Source: PALSA-1196 sp036833805 (GTDB taxonomy: Bacteria > Pseudomonadota > Gammaproteobacteria > Steroidobacterales > Steroidobacteraceae). From it: a stretch of 64,000 bases of DNA. Positions 8,714-22,679 of this stretch are shown here, piece after piece (the stretch's first letter is position 1; every line of letters starts with the position of its first letter). Location: contig DAITPA010000002.1 of the NCBI GenBank assembly GCA_036833805.1, positions 1 to 64,000 of the forward strand. Direction: 5' to 3'. Position numbers and translations under genes: made by a program. The notes beneath the pieces are model-generated. The model was given only the letters and a program-made list of their open reading frames with translations, was not told the origin of the DNA and ran no database searches.

Positions 8714-9963
8714 CGGTCGATCTCTCCGAACACGATGTCCTGCGTGCCGATCACCGCAACCACGTCCGCGAGCATGTGTCCGCGCACCATCTCATCGAGC
8801 GCCGCCAGATGCGCAAATCCAGGCGCGCGGCATTTGACCCGATAGGGCTTGTTGGCGCCGTCGGAGACAAGATAGATGCCAAACTCGCCCTTCGGGGCTT
8901 CGACCGCGGCATAGGTGTCGCCGGCCGGGACGCAGTAGCCTTCGGTGAAGAACTTGAAGTGATGGATGAGAGATTCCATGTCTTCCTTCATGTGCTCACG
9001 CGAGGGCGCGCGGATCTTCTGATCCTCGACCATCACCGGACCCGGATGTTCTTTGAGCCAGGCGATGCACTGGCGCACGATGCGGTTCGACTGGCGCATC
9101 TCCTCGACGCGCACGAGGTAGCGATCGTAACAATCGCCGTGCACGCCCACTGGCACATCGAAGTCCATGCGCTCGTACACCTCATAGGGCTGCTTCTTGC
9201 GCAGATCCCATTCGACGCCGGAGCCGCGCAGCATAGGGCCTGAGAACCCGAGCTGCATGGCGCGCTCTGCAGACACGACGCCAATATTGACGGTGCGCTG
9301 TTTCCAGATGCGGTTGTCGGTGAGGAGCGTCTCGTAGTCATCGATGGCTTTCGGGAAACGATCGGTGAAGTCCTCGATGAAATCCAGAAGCGATCCCGAG
9401 CGCGCCTCGTTCCTGCGATCCACATCCTTCACCGAGCGCCATTTGTTGTGCTTGTATTTCGGCATGGCGTCCGGCAGATCCCGATACACGCCGCCCGGAC
9501 GGTAGTAGGTCGCGTGCATGCGCGTGCCTGAGACCGCCTCGTAGACGTCCATGAGATCCTCGCGCTCCTTGAAGCACAGTAGAAATACGGTCATGGCGCC
9601 GATGTCGAGGGCATGCGTGCCGAGCCACATGAGATGGTTCAGGATGCGCGTGATCTCATCGAACATGACACGGATATATTGCGCGCGCTCCGGCGGCGTG
9701 GTCCCCAGGAGCCGCTCGATCGCGAGCACATAGGCGTGCTCGTTGCACATCATGGAGACGTAGTCGAGCCGGTCCATGTAGCCAATTGACTGGTTGAACG
9801 GCTTTGATTCCGCAAGCTTCTCGGTCGCGCGATGCAAGAGACCGATGTGCGGATCCGCCTTCTGAATGACCTCGCCGTCCATCTCGAGCACGAGGCGCAG
9901 CACGCCGTGGGCCGCCGGATGCTGGGGACCAAAGTTCATGGTGTAGTTGCGGATCTCGGGCAC
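8710..9963 (-). CDS. nuoD: NADH-quinone oxidoreductase subunit D (49-kDa type)
   Basis: 417 residues with the hallmark NFGPQHPAAHG near the N terminus and the hydrogenase-large-subunit-like fold that forms the quinone site with NuoB. The chosen start is GTG at 9963, four bases after the nuoC TAA, giving VPEIRNYTMNFGPQHP, the usual N terminus. An in-frame ATG at 10008 would place 15 extra basic residues over the end of nuoC and is less likely. Separate nuoC and nuoD genes (not fused as in E. coli) fit the proposed lineage. Confidence 0.95.
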   Translation of the reverse strand: MPEIRNYTMNFGPQHPAAHGVLRLVLEMDGEVIQKADPHIGLLHRATEKLAESKPFNQSIGYMDRLDYVSMMCNEHAYVLAIERLLGTTPPERAQYIRVMFDEITRILNHLMWLGTHALDIGAMTVFLLCFKEREDLMDVYEAVSGTRMHATYYRPGGVYRDLPDAMPKYKHNKWRSVKDVDRRNEARSGSLLDFIEDFTDRFPKAIDDYETLLTDNRIWKQRTVNIGVVSAERAMQLGFSGPMLRGSGVEWDLRKKQPYEVYERMDFDVPVGVHGDCYDRYLVRVEEMRQSNRIVRQCIAWLKEHPGPVMVEDQKIRAPSREHMKEDMESLIHHFKFFTEGYCVPAGDTYAAVEAPKGEFGIYLVSDGANKPYRVKCRAPGFAHLAALDEMVRGHMLADVVAVIGTQDIVFGEIDR

Positions 9964-9967
9964 GGCG

Positions 9968-10654
9968 TTACTTCGCGTCCTTCGTTGCGGGCGCATAGCG
10001 GTGGTCATCGCGGATGACCTTCGGCACGAGCACGCGCGGCTCGATCGTCACGGGCTGATAGATGACGCGCTTCTTGTCGGCGTCGTAACGCACTTCAACG
10101 TTGCCCGCGAGCGGAAAGTCCTTGCGGAACGGGTGGCCGATGAAGCCGTAATCAGTCAGGAGCCGCCGCAGATCCGGGTGGCCGCGGAAGAGAATGCCAT
10201 AGAGATCAAACGCCTCGCGCTCGAACCAGTTCGCCGAAGCCCAGACGTCAATGACCGAATCAACCACCGGCTCATCACCCGCGGCGCACGGCACCCGCAA
10301 GCGCAGGCGATGGTTGTGCGTGATCGACAGGAGCTGATAGACAATCGCAAAACGCGCTTCCCCCGCCGGCAGATGCGCACTTGGGCGCGCCACACGGCCG
10401 CGGCTAAAGCCCGAGTGCGTTGCCGAGATCGTCTGCCATTCGTCGCGCCCGAAATGCAGGTAATCAACCGCCGTGAGATCCATCAGCATCTCAAAACTTA
10501 AGGCCGGCGTGTCGCGCAGCACCCAGCAGACGCTTTGCAGGTCCGCCGTGCCGACCTCAAACGCGACCTCGCTCGCAAGCGAATGAATGCGCCGCGCGCG
10601 CCCTTCGACGTGCGCGTCGATGCTCGCGGCCAGCGCTTCGATGTCCTCGCTCAC
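9968..10654 (-). CDS. nuoC: NADH-quinone oxidoreductase subunit C (30-kDa type)
   Basis: 228 residues. The family signature ERE(A/S)FDLYGI is present as EREAFDLYGILFRGHPDLRR, and GHPFRKDFPL follows. The best in-frame start is GTG at 10654, 11 bases after the nuoB stop with GAGAT upstream. Upstream ATG codons in this frame lie inside nuoB and would add unrelated basic sequence, so the start is inferred rather than certain. Confidence 0.92.
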   Translation of the reverse strand: MSEDIEALAASIDAHVEGRARRIHSLASEVAFEVGTADLQSVCWVLRDTPALSFEMLMDLTAVDYLHFGRDEWQTISATHSGFSRGRVARPSAHLPAGEARFAIVYQLLSITHNHRLRLRVPCAAGDEPVVDSVIDVWASANWFEREAFDLYGILFRGHPDLRRLLTDYGFIGHPFRKDFPLAGNVEVRYDADKKRVIYQPVTIEPRVLVPKVIRDDHRYAPATKDAK

Positions 10655-10664
10655 GGGTTCAATC

Positions 10665-11156
10665 TCATCGCGCGATGGTGCTCGTGCGCGCGATCTTCTT
10701 CTGCAGCTGCAGGATGCCGTACACCAGCGCCTCGGCGGTTGGCGGACAGCCGGGCACATAGACATCCACGGGCACGATGCGATCACAGCCGCGCACTACT
10801 GAATAGGAGTAGTGATAGTAGCCGCCGCCGTTGGCGCACGAGCCCATCGAGATGACCCAGCGCGGCTCGGGCATCTGGTCATAGACACGGCGCAGCGCCG
10901 GCGCCATCTTGTTGACGAGTGTGCCGGCGACAATCATGACATCGGACTGGCGCGGACTTGGGCGAAACACAACGCCGAAACGGTCAAGGTCGTAGCGCGA
11001 CGCGCCCGCATGCATCATCTCCACGGCGCAGCAGGCAAGACCGAACGTCATCGGCCAGAGCGAGCCGGTACGCGCCCAGTTGACGAGGCTGTCGAGCTGG
11101 GCCGTGACGAAGCCGCGCTGCGCGTAGATCTCAGCTTGCGACCGTTCTAATCCCAT
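10665..11156 (-). CDS. nuoB: NADH-quinone oxidoreductase subunit B (N2 cluster)
   Basis: 163 residues. Ligands of the terminal cluster N2 are visible in LACCAVEMMHA (tandem cysteines), GSCANGGG and VPGCPP. It passes electrons to ubiquinone at the NuoB/NuoD/NuoH interface. The ATG at 11156 (MGLERSQAEIY) has AAAAGG at a good distance and overlaps the nuoA end by 10 bases; an upstream ATG at 11177 lacks a better ribosome site. Confidence 0.96.
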   Translation of the reverse strand: MGLERSQAEIYAQRGFVTAQLDSLVNWARTGSLWPMTFGLACCAVEMMHAGASRYDLDRFGVVFRPSPRQSDVMIVAGTLVNKMAPALRRVYDQMPEPRWVISMGSCANGGGYYHYSYSVVRGCDRIVPVDVYVPGCPPTAEALVYGILQLQKKIARTSTIAR

Positions 11157-11515
11157 TCGAGGGCGCCTTTTTTCCATTCATAGATAAAGCCCACCACGAG
11201 GATCGCAAGAAATATCCCCATGGCAACGAGGCCGAAGAGGCCGATTTTCGAGAGCGCCACCGCCCAGGGAAAGAGAAACGCGATCTCGAGATCAAAGACG
11301 ATGAACAGAATCGCAACCAGGTAGTAACGCACGTCGAACTTCATGCGCGAGTCTTCAAAGGCATCAAAGCCGCATTCGTACGGTGTGCGCTTCGCCGGAT
11401 CATCCGGATCGCGCGACAGATAGCGTCCGAGGCCACTGCCGAGGCCAAGCAGGACGCCCGCGACCAGCGCGGCAACGACGAGAAAAATCAAAGCCGGCAG
11501 ATAGTTCGCAAGCAT
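11147..11515 (-). CDS. nuoA: NADH-quinone oxidoreductase subunit A
   Basis: 122 residues with three membrane helices. The conserved YECGFDAFEDSRMKFDVRYYL loop marks the ND3/NuoA family; its Cys sits near the quinone site. This is the first gene of the nuo operon. The ATG at 11515 is preceded by GGAAA. It lies 64 bases downstream of tRNA-Leu on the same strand, so the operon may be reached by transcripts passing through secG and the tRNA. Confidence 0.96.
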   Translation of the reverse strand: MLANYLPALIFLVVAALVAGVLLGLGSGLGRYLSRDPDDPAKRTPYECGFDAFEDSRMKFDVRYYLVAILFIVFDLEIAFLFPWAVALSKIGLFGLVAMGIFLAILVVGFIYEWKKGALEWD

Positions 11516-11579
11516 TTTCCGACGATGCGATCTGCTCTGTATGGTAAGGGCTTCATTGTAACCAATCGATACTCAAAAG

Positions 11580-11664
11580 TGGTGCCGACGGCCGGATTCG
11601 AACCGGCACAGCTTGCGCCGCTAGCCCCTCAAGCTAGTGTGTCTACCAGTTTCACCACGTCGGC
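11580..11664 (-). tRNA. tRNA-Leu (anticodon GAG)
   Basis: 85 nt with a 7-bp acceptor stem (GCCGACG/CGTCGGC), encoded CCA at 11582-11580, the T-loop GGTTCGAATCC, a long class II variable arm and an anticodon stem CTAGC/GCTAG around the loop TTGAGGG, giving anticodon GAG. The placement between secG and nuoA matches tRNA-Leu positions next to secG in many gammaproteobacteria. Confidence 0.97.
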
Positions 11665-11670
11665 TTGAGA

Positions 11671-12018
11671 TCAGTTGGTGCCGGTCGCGGGTGCAGCAGG
11701 AGCTAGCGGCGCCGCGGGCAAATGCTTTTGCGGCTGCGGCACGGTCCGCGCAGCCTCATCGAGAATCGACTTTGGCTCGGATGACGCTTCCCGGCCCATG
11801 TAGGCGAGAGCGAGGCTATTCATCATGAAGATCGCGGCGAACACGGCGGTCGCTCGCGACAGCGCTGTGCGCGCGCCACGCGCACCGAACACAGTGCCCG
11901 AAGCGCCCGCACCGAAGCCTGCGCCCGCGTCCGCGCCTTTGCCGCGCTGCAGGAGCACGAGGCCAATAATCGCCGCGGATGAGATCACCTGCACGGCCGT
12001 CAGAATCATGTGCAACAT
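11671..12018 (-). CDS. secG: Preprotein translocase subunit SecG
   Basis: 115 residues: an N-terminal helix (about 2-22) with QVISSAAIIGLVLLQRGKGADAG, the SecG signature, a second helix (about 54-73), and a Pro/Ala-rich hydrophilic tail. SecG joins SecY and SecE in the inner-membrane translocon and assists export. Twelve bases separate it from tpiA, and tRNA-Leu follows after six bases, so all three may share a transcript. Confidence 0.95.
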   Translation of the reverse strand: MLHMILTAVQVISSAAIIGLVLLQRGKGADAGAGFGAGASGTVFGARGARTALSRATAVFAAIFMMNSLALAYMGREASSEPKSILDEAARTVPQPQKHLPAAPLAPAAPATGTN

Positions 12019-12030
12019 GGAACTTCCACT

Positions 12031-12789
12031 TTAATGCGCGCGCGCAGCGCTCAGGATCGCGAGGAACTCGTCGGCTTTCAACGATGCGCCGCCGATCAGT
12101 CCGCCATCGACATTCGGCATCGCGAAAAGCTCCGCCGCGTTGACGGCCTTTACACTGCCGCCGTACAGAATCCGTGTCTGGGTGGCAATTTTAGCATCAT
12201 GGGTCGCAAGCTGCGCGCGGATGAAGGCGTGCACGGCCTCGGCCTGTTCCGGGGTGGCGTTCCTACCCGTGCCGATCGCCCATACCGGCTCGTAGGCAAG
12301 CACCGCGTGTGCAAAAGACTCGATACCGGCAAGCTTGCGCACCGCCTCGAGCTGCCGTGCGACGATCTCGTGGGTGCGCTCGGCCTCACGCTCGGCAAGC
12401 TGCTCGCCCACGCACAGGATCGGTACCAGGCCCTTCGACTGCGCGGCGACGAACTTGCGCGCCACCGTCTGGTCGCTCTCGCGAAAGATGAGGCGGCGCT
12501 CCGAGTGTCCGACGATGACGTAACTGCAGCCGACATCCTTCAGCATGGCGGCGGAGACTTCACCGGTGAACGCGCCGTGCGCATCCGCGCACAACGTCTG
12601 TGCGCCCAGCATGATCGCCGTGCCGCGCAGAAGCCGCGCCACGTCCTGCAGATACACGAGTGGCGGACACACAATGCACAGGGCCGCCGGGTTCGCCGGG
12701 AAATGCCCGGTCAAATCCTCGACGAGACGCGCGTTATCCGCGCGCGAACCGTGCATTTTCCAGTTTCCGACGACTAGTGGGTGTCGCAT
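12031..12789 (-). CDS. tpiA: Triosephosphate isomerase
   Basis: 252 residues, a complete TIM barrel. Catalytic and signature residues: GNWKMHG (Lys about 12), VGHSERR (His about 94) and AYEPVWAIGTG (Glu about 166), plus the phosphate loop LYGGSVKAVNA. It interconverts dihydroxyacetone phosphate and glyceraldehyde 3-phosphate. The ATG at 12789 is preferred; an upstream in-frame ATG at 12813 adds eight residues not seen in the family. Confidence 0.97.
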   Translation of the reverse strand: MRHPLVVGNWKMHGSRADNARLVEDLTGHFPANPAALCIVCPPLVYLQDVARLLRGTAIMLGAQTLCADAHGAFTGEVSAAMLKDVGCSYVIVGHSERRLIFRESDQTVARKFVAAQSKGLVPILCVGEQLAEREAERTHEIVARQLEAVRKLAGIESFAHAVLAYEPVWAIGTGRNATPEQAEAVHAFIRAQLATHDAKIATQTRILYGGSVKAVNAAELFAMPNVDGGLIGGASLKADEFLAILSAARAH

Positions 12790-12839
12790 GGCGCGATCTT
12801 CAAGGACGGGCACCCGCGCGAAGGGCGCGGGATGATAGC

Positions 12840-14174
12840 TCAGCCGGCTGCGGAGCGCACGACCTCGGCAAGCTCGGTCGCAAGGGCTCGTGTAACGTGC
12901 TCATCGCGCCCCTCGATCATCACCCGAATGACGGGCTCGGTTCCCGAGGCGCGCAGCACCACGCGGCCCTCGCCCGCCAGGCGTTTCTCGATGCGCGCGA
13001 CTGCCGCCTGCACCACAGGAATGCCCGTCGGGTCCACGCCGCGCGTCACTTTGACGTTCACGAGCACCTGCGGAAAGCGCTGCATCCCGGCGGCAAGCTC
13101 GGCGAGCGAATGCCCGGTCTGTTTCATGACCGCGAGCACCTGCAGGGCGCTCACGAGTCCATCGCCGGTGGTCGTCTTGTCAAGGCACAAGATGTGGCCC
13201 GAAGTCTCACCGCCCAAAACGCCACCCGCCTCTTTCAGCATCGAAAGCACATGGCGGTCGCCCACCTGCGCCCGGCGGAAGTCGATGCCGGCCGCGCGCA
13301 TCGCAAGCTCCAGCCCAAAGTTACTCATGACCGTGCCGACGACGGGACCTTGTAGGGTGCCGTTGAGCTTGCGCGCGCGCGCGATAACATACAGGAGCTG
13401 GTCGCCGTCGACGATGCGGCCCAGATGGTCGACCATCACCAGCCGATCACCGTCGCCATCCAAAGCGAGCCCTACATGAGCGCGCACGCCCGGCACCGTC
13501 AGCTGCAGAAGGTCCGGGACGGTTGACCCACAGCCGTCATTGATGTTGCGGCCGTTCGGCGAGCAGCCGATCGGCACGATCTCCGCGCCTAGGTCGGAAA
13601 GAATGCGCGGTCCCACCTTGTAGGCTGCGCCATTGGCGCAATCGATTACGATCTTCAAGCCCGAGAGATCCATGCCGGGCGGCATCGTCGACTGGCAGAA
13701 CTGCTGATAGTAAGTGCGCGAACGATCGACGCGCGTCGCGCGCCCGAGGCCGCCTGAGGCGCGTGTCACCGCGCCCTTGCCGATTTCAAGTTCGATACGC
13801 TCTTCCAAATCGTCGGAAAGCTTGGCGCCGGTGGAGTCGAAGAATTTTATGCCGTTGTCATCGAAAAGGTTGTGCGAGGCGCTGATGACGACACCCAAAT
13901 CGCACTCGAAGCGCCGCGTCATGTAGGCAACGCCAGGTGTCGGCAGCGGGCCGATCAGCATCGCATTGACGCCCGCGGCAACGAAGCCCGCCTCAAGAGC
14001 CGATTCAAACATGTAGCCGGAGAGGCGCGTGTCCTTGCCGATGAGCACGGTGCCGCCCTCGGGCGCGAGCACGCGCGCGGCCGCGCTTGCCAGCTGCAGT
14101 GCGAAATCGACCGTCATCGGATGCTCGCCGACGCGACCGCGCACGCCATCGGTGCCAAAATATTTACGTCCCAA
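12840..14174 (-). CDS. glmM: Phosphoglucosamine mutase
   Basis: 444 residues. ISASHN contains the phosphoserine active site, DGDGDR the metal-binding loop and RASGTEPVIRVM the C-terminal phosphate-binding loop. It converts glucosamine 6-phosphate to glucosamine 1-phosphate for UDP-GlcNAc, feeding peptidoglycan and lipid A. The start is TTG at 14174 (then GRKYFGTDGVRG), with GGAG about eight bases upstream; no ATG occurs near the conserved N terminus. Confidence 0.97.
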   Translation of the reverse strand: MGRKYFGTDGVRGRVGEHPMTVDFALQLASAAARVLAPEGGTVLIGKDTRLSGYMFESALEAGFVAAGVNAMLIGPLPTPGVAYMTRRFECDLGVVISASHNLFDDNGIKFFDSTGAKLSDDLEERIELEIGKGAVTRASGGLGRATRVDRSRTYYQQFCQSTMPPGMDLSGLKIVIDCANGAAYKVGPRILSDLGAEIVPIGCSPNGRNINDGCGSTVPDLLQLTVPGVRAHVGLALDGDGDRLVMVDHLGRIVDGDQLLYVIARARKLNGTLQGPVVGTVMSNFGLELAMRAAGIDFRRAQVGDRHVLSMLKEAGGVLGGETSGHILCLDKTTTGDGLVSALQVLAVMKQTGHSLAELAAGMQRFPQVLVNVKVTRGVDPTGIPVVQAAVARIEKRLAGEGRVVLRASGTEPVIRVMIEGRDEHVTRALATELAEVVRSAAG

Positions 14175-14191
14175 TTCGCACGCTCCGTTAC

Positions 14192-15031
14192 TTAGGTCTC
14201 ATTGCCGTTGCGCACCGCCGCCACCACTTTCAACGCATCCACGGTTGCGCCCACATCGTGGGCGCGGATGATGCGCGCACCCTTCAAGGCCGCCATCACG
14301 GCAAGCGCAACGCTTGCCGCGAGCCGATCGGCGTCGCGCCGTCCGAGAATGCTGCCGAGCATCGACTTTCTCGACAGTCCCGCGACGACCGGCCAGTCGA
14401 GCTCGGTCAGCTCATCGAGGTGCCGCAGGATCTCAAGATTGTGCGCCTTCGTCTTGCCGAAGCCGAAGCCCGGATCAATGGCGATGCGCCGCGCCGCCAA
14501 TCCCGCATCGATGCAAGAGTGCGCGCGTGCCACCAGGAATGCCTTGACCTCCCTCACGACATCAACATAGCGCGGTGCCACCTGCATGGTGCGCGGTTCG
14601 CCCTGCATATGCATGAGGCACACCGCACAGTTGCTCGCGAGGGCCGCTTCGAGCGTGCGCGGCTCCTGCAGCGCCTTGACGTCATTGATGAGGCTCGCAC
14701 CGGCGGCAGCCGCGGCGCGCATGACTTCGGGTTTGGTGGTATCGATTGAGATGACCGCGGAAGATCCGGCCAGGCGCTCGATCACCGGCAGAACACGGCT
14801 CAGCTCTTCCTCGAGGGGGACCGGCGCGGCGCCCGGACGGGTGGATTCACCGCCGATGTCGATGATCGCGGCGCCTGCCGCCATCATTATGTGAGCCTGC
14901 TCAACCGCTGCACCGAGCGCAAGGAATCGCCCGCCATCGGAGAAAGAATCGGGAGTGACATTGAGCACGCCCATGACGATCGGGCGCGACAGATCCAGGC
15001 GCTTCGCCCCACACTGCAAGTACGGGGACAA
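14192..15031 (-). CDS. folP: Dihydropteroate synthase
   Basis: 279 residues with both family signatures: MGVLNVTPDSFSDGG and IIDIGGESTRPGA; later NDVKAL and GFGFGKT(K)AHN match the pterin and pyrophosphate sites. It condenses p-aminobenzoate with hydroxymethyl-dihydropterin diphosphate in folate synthesis. The start is uncertain: TTG at 15031 gives the usual N-terminal length, but its ribosome site is poorly spaced and another TTG lies four codons on. The ftsH-folP-glmM order is conserved. Confidence 0.94.
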   Translation of the reverse strand: MSPYLQCGAKRLDLSRPIVMGVLNVTPDSFSDGGRFLALGAAVEQAHIMMAAGAAIIDIGGESTRPGAAPVPLEEELSRVLPVIERLAGSSAVISIDTTKPEVMRAAAAAGASLINDVKALQEPRTLEAALASNCAVCLMHMQGEPRTMQVAPRYVDVVREVKAFLVARAHSCIDAGLAARRIAIDPGFGFGKTKAHNLEILRHLDELTELDWPVVAGLSRKSMLGSILGRRDADRLAASVALAVMAALKGARIIRAHDVGATVDALKVVAAVRNGNET

Positions 15032-15053
15032 GGTCCTTGTGCCTGTGGGTTCT

Positions 15054-16958
<1,905 letters not shown>

Positions 16959-17004
16959 AAGAGGGACCTCGCGGCAGCACGGAGCTGCACCTATCGCTTT
17001 GAAC

Positions 17005-17631
17005 CTACACCATCACAAAGGCCTTCGCCAGCAGATACAGCTCAGGGCTGCGAGTGCGCGAAGCCTGCGGTTTAACGAGCTTTACCTTGGCGAACTGCAG
17101 CCGTGCCATGCGCACCAATTCCTCAAATCCGGCACCCTGAAACACCTTGATCAGGGCGCACCCGTCGGGCTTCAAGACACGCCCCGCCAATTCAAGGGCG
17201 AGTTCGACGAGATAGGCACAGCGCGGGTGATCGATCGCATCCACTCCGCTTAAGTTCGGGGCCATATCCGAGAGCACAAGGTCGGCCCCGCGCTCCGGGC
17301 ACAAGGCGAGGAGCTGCTCGAACACTTCGGGCTCGCGAAAGTCCCCCTGCACGAACTCAACCCCAGGGATGGCCGGCATCGCAAGGATGTCGGTTGCGAT
17401 CACCCGCCCGGGCCGTCCGACCTGGCGCCGTGCGTACTGGCTCCAGGCGCCGGGGGCTGCGCCCAGATCCAGGCACAGGTGGCCGGGTTTCAGGAGCTTC
17501 TCCTTCCGGTCGATCTGTTCGAGCTTATAGATGGCCCGTGAGCGCCAGCCTTCGCTCTTCGCGCGTTGCACGAAGGGATCGCCGAAGTGCTCGCGCAGCC
17601 AGCGGTCGCTGCTCTTCGAGCGCCCGCTCAC
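17005..17631 (-). CDS. rlmE: 23S rRNA 2'-O-ribose U2552 methyltransferase RlmE
   Basis: 208 residues, FtsJ/RrmJ family. SAM-binding DLGAAPGAWSQYA (about 54-66) and LVLSDMAPNLSG with IKVFQGAG supply the Asp and Lys of the K-D-K-E catalytic set. It methylates U2552 late in 50S assembly. The GTG start overlaps the greA stop (GTGA). The small gene yhbY, often found between greA and rlmE, is absent here. Confidence 0.95.
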   Translation of the reverse strand: MSGRSKSSDRWLREHFGDPFVQRAKSEGWRSRAIYKLEQIDRKEKLLKPGHLCLDLGAAPGAWSQYARRQVGRPGRVIATDILAMPAIPGVEFVQGDFREPEVFEQLLALCPERGADLVLSDMAPNLSGVDAIDHPRCAYLVELALELAGRVLKPDGCALIKVFQGAGFEELVRMARLQFAKVKLVKPQASRTRSPELYLLAKAFVMV

Positions 17632-18100
17632 TCGTAGCGCACCATGATGATTTCGTAGGAGAGCCGCCCGGCCGGTGCGTCGACTTCAACGATGTCGCCA
17701 AGCAGCTTCGCGACCAGCGCGCGCGCGATCGGCGAGGTAATCGAAATGCGCCCGGCGCGGATGTCAGCCTCATCCTCGCCCACGATCTGATAAATGACAC
17801 GGGTCGCTGTGTCCTGGTCCTCAAGCTCGACGGTCGCGCCGAACACGACGCGGCCCGTGGCGGGCAGCGCTTTCGGGTCGATGATCTCGGCGTTCGCAAA
17901 CTTCGATTCCAGCTCGTTGATGCGTCCTTCGATGAACCCCTGCTGTTCGCGCGCCGCATGATATTCGGCGTTCTCGGACAGATCCCCGTGCGCGCGCGCT
18001 TCGGCAATCGCCTGAATGACATGCGGGCGCGCTTCGGACTTCAGGCGTTTCAGCTCCGCGCGCAGGGTCTCCGCACCACGCGTGGTCATCGGAGTGCGTT

Positions 18101-18104
<4 letters not shown>
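17628..18104 (-). CDS. greA: Transcription elongation factor GreA
   Basis: 158 residues: an N-terminal coiled-coil hairpin with the acidic tip (DLSENAEYHAAREQQGFIEGRI) that enters the RNA polymerase secondary channel, then a C-terminal FKBP-like domain ending in GRLSYEIIMVRYE. It rescues backtracked polymerase. It overlaps the carB stop as ATGA, placing it in the carAB operon as reported for Pseudomonas. Confidence 0.96.
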
Positions 18105-21320
<3,216 letters not shown>

Positions 21321-21328
<8 letters not shown>

Positions 21329-22475
21329 TGGCCGCGAGCAGCTTCTGCAGTCGCTTCAGCATCAGATGGTTGAAGCGATCAAAGAGCGAGCGCACATCGT
21401 GCGGGCCGGGACTCGCCTCCGGATGACCCTGAAAGCCAAACGCCGGGTGCTCTTTGAAGGCAAGTCCCTGGAGCGAGCCATCAAAGAGCGAGCGATGGGT
21501 TGCGCGCACGGAGTCCGGCAACGTCGACTCGTCAACGGCGAAGCCGTGATTCTGGCTGGTGATGAACACCCGGCCGCTGTCGAGGTCCTGCACCGGATGA
21601 TTCGCGCCGTGATGGCCGAATTTCATCTTGACCGTGCGCGCGCCGCTGGCAAGGCCGAGGAGCTGATGCCCCAAGCAAATCCCAAACACCGGGATATCCG
21701 TATCGAGAAGATCACGCACCGCGCGGATTGCATAGTCCAAGGGCTCCGGATCCCCCGGGCCATTCGAAAGAAACACGCCATCGGGTGCGAGCTCCATCAC
21801 TTCCGCGGCCTGGGTCTGCGCCGGCACGACGGTGACGCGGCAGCCGTAATCAGCAAACAGCCGCAAGATATTGCGCTTGATGCCGAAGTCGTAGGCGACG
21901 ACGTGCAAGCGCTGATGCGCGCGAATGAGCGGTGTGCGGCCCTGCCAGACACTGCCCTCGTTCCATTGATAGGGGCGCTTGACGGAAACCGCTTTCGCAA
22001 GGTCCATGCCCTTCAGGCCTGGAAACTTGCCGGCCGCTTTGACCGCCGCGGATTCATCGATCTGCTCGCCGGTCATGATGCAGGCGGACTGCGCGCCGCG
22101 CTCGCGCAGTGCGCGCGTCAGTTTGCGCGTGTCGATCCCGGCGATTGCCACCAGGCGGCCGCGCTCGAGGAAGGCGCTCAAAGGCTCGATGGCGCGCCAA
22201 TTATTCGCCGCGACCGGCAGATCGCGGATCACAAGCCCGGCGGCGTAGATCTGCGCAGCTTCCAAGTCTTCAGGAGTCGCACCGGTGTTGCCGATGTGCG
22301 GATAGGTGAGCGTGACGATCTGGCGGGCGTAGGAGGGGTCGGTGAGAATTTCCTGATAGCCCGTCAGAGCAGTATTGAAAACGACTTCGCCGGTGGTGTT
22401 GCCTTTGGCTCCGATGGAGTGGCCGCGGAAGATCGTTCCATCCGCCAGCGCCAGCACCGCGGGTACTGTAGTCAT
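21321..22475 (-). CDS. carA: Carbamoyl-phosphate synthase small subunit
   Basis: 384 residues. Class I glutamine amidotransferase: nucleophile Cys in FGICLGHQLLG and His/Glu in FQGHPEASPGPHD. It hydrolyses glutamine and channels ammonia to CarB. A 204-base gap separates it from dapB and contains a promoter candidate, a short Arg-rich reading frame and a 9-bp hairpin, suggesting leader control. Confidence 0.98.
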
Positions 22476-22526
22476 GGGCTGCGCCCGACTTTTACAAGTT
22501 CAAGAATTCTGGCCCGGATATACAAA

Positions 22527-22558
22527 GCGGGAGGAGTTCTCATCGAACATCCTCCCGC
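22527..22558 (-). promoter_or_regulatory. Leader hairpin ahead of carA (attenuator or terminator candidate)
   Basis: A perfect 9-bp inverted repeat (GCGGGAGGA and TCCTCCCGC) with a 14-base loop. On the minus strand it is followed by TTTGTATAT, a weak U-tract. It lies about 50 bases before the carA start codon and about 80 bases after the promoter candidate. It may terminate dapB read-through or act as an attenuator for carAB. Confidence 0.5.
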
Positions 22559-22587
22559 CTTGCACGGACTAACCCAACCGATTGCAT
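22540..22587 (-). CDS. Possible arginine-rich leader peptide of carA
   Basis: A 15-codon frame MQSVGLVRARREDVR, with four arginines encoded by CGT, AGG, CGG and CGA. Its 3' half overlaps the 5' arm of the leader hairpin and its TGA lies in the hairpin loop, the geometry expected if ribosome position controls the hairpin. No clear Shine-Dalgarno sequence precedes the ATG, so translation is unproven. Carbamoyl phosphate feeds arginine synthesis, and translated carA leaders are known from Pseudomonas. Confidence 0.3.
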   Translation of the reverse strand: MQSVGLVRARREDVR

Positions 22588-22645
22588 GGAAAGTTTACGG
22601 GCGTGTGCCCGATGTGTCCACGGCGGGTGTGGGTTTTTGCTGTCC

Positions 22646-22674
22646 TGTATAATGCTGTGCTGCCACTGCAGAAA
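22646..22674 (-). promoter_or_regulatory. Sigma-70 promoter candidate for carAB-greA
   Basis: Minus-strand TTTCTG, a 17-base spacer and TATACA, starting just after the dapB stop. The predicted start of transcription is near 22639, leaving a leader of about 160 bases before carA. The -35 is a moderate match and the -10 a good one. Confidence 0.4.
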
Positions 22675-22679
22675 TCTTC

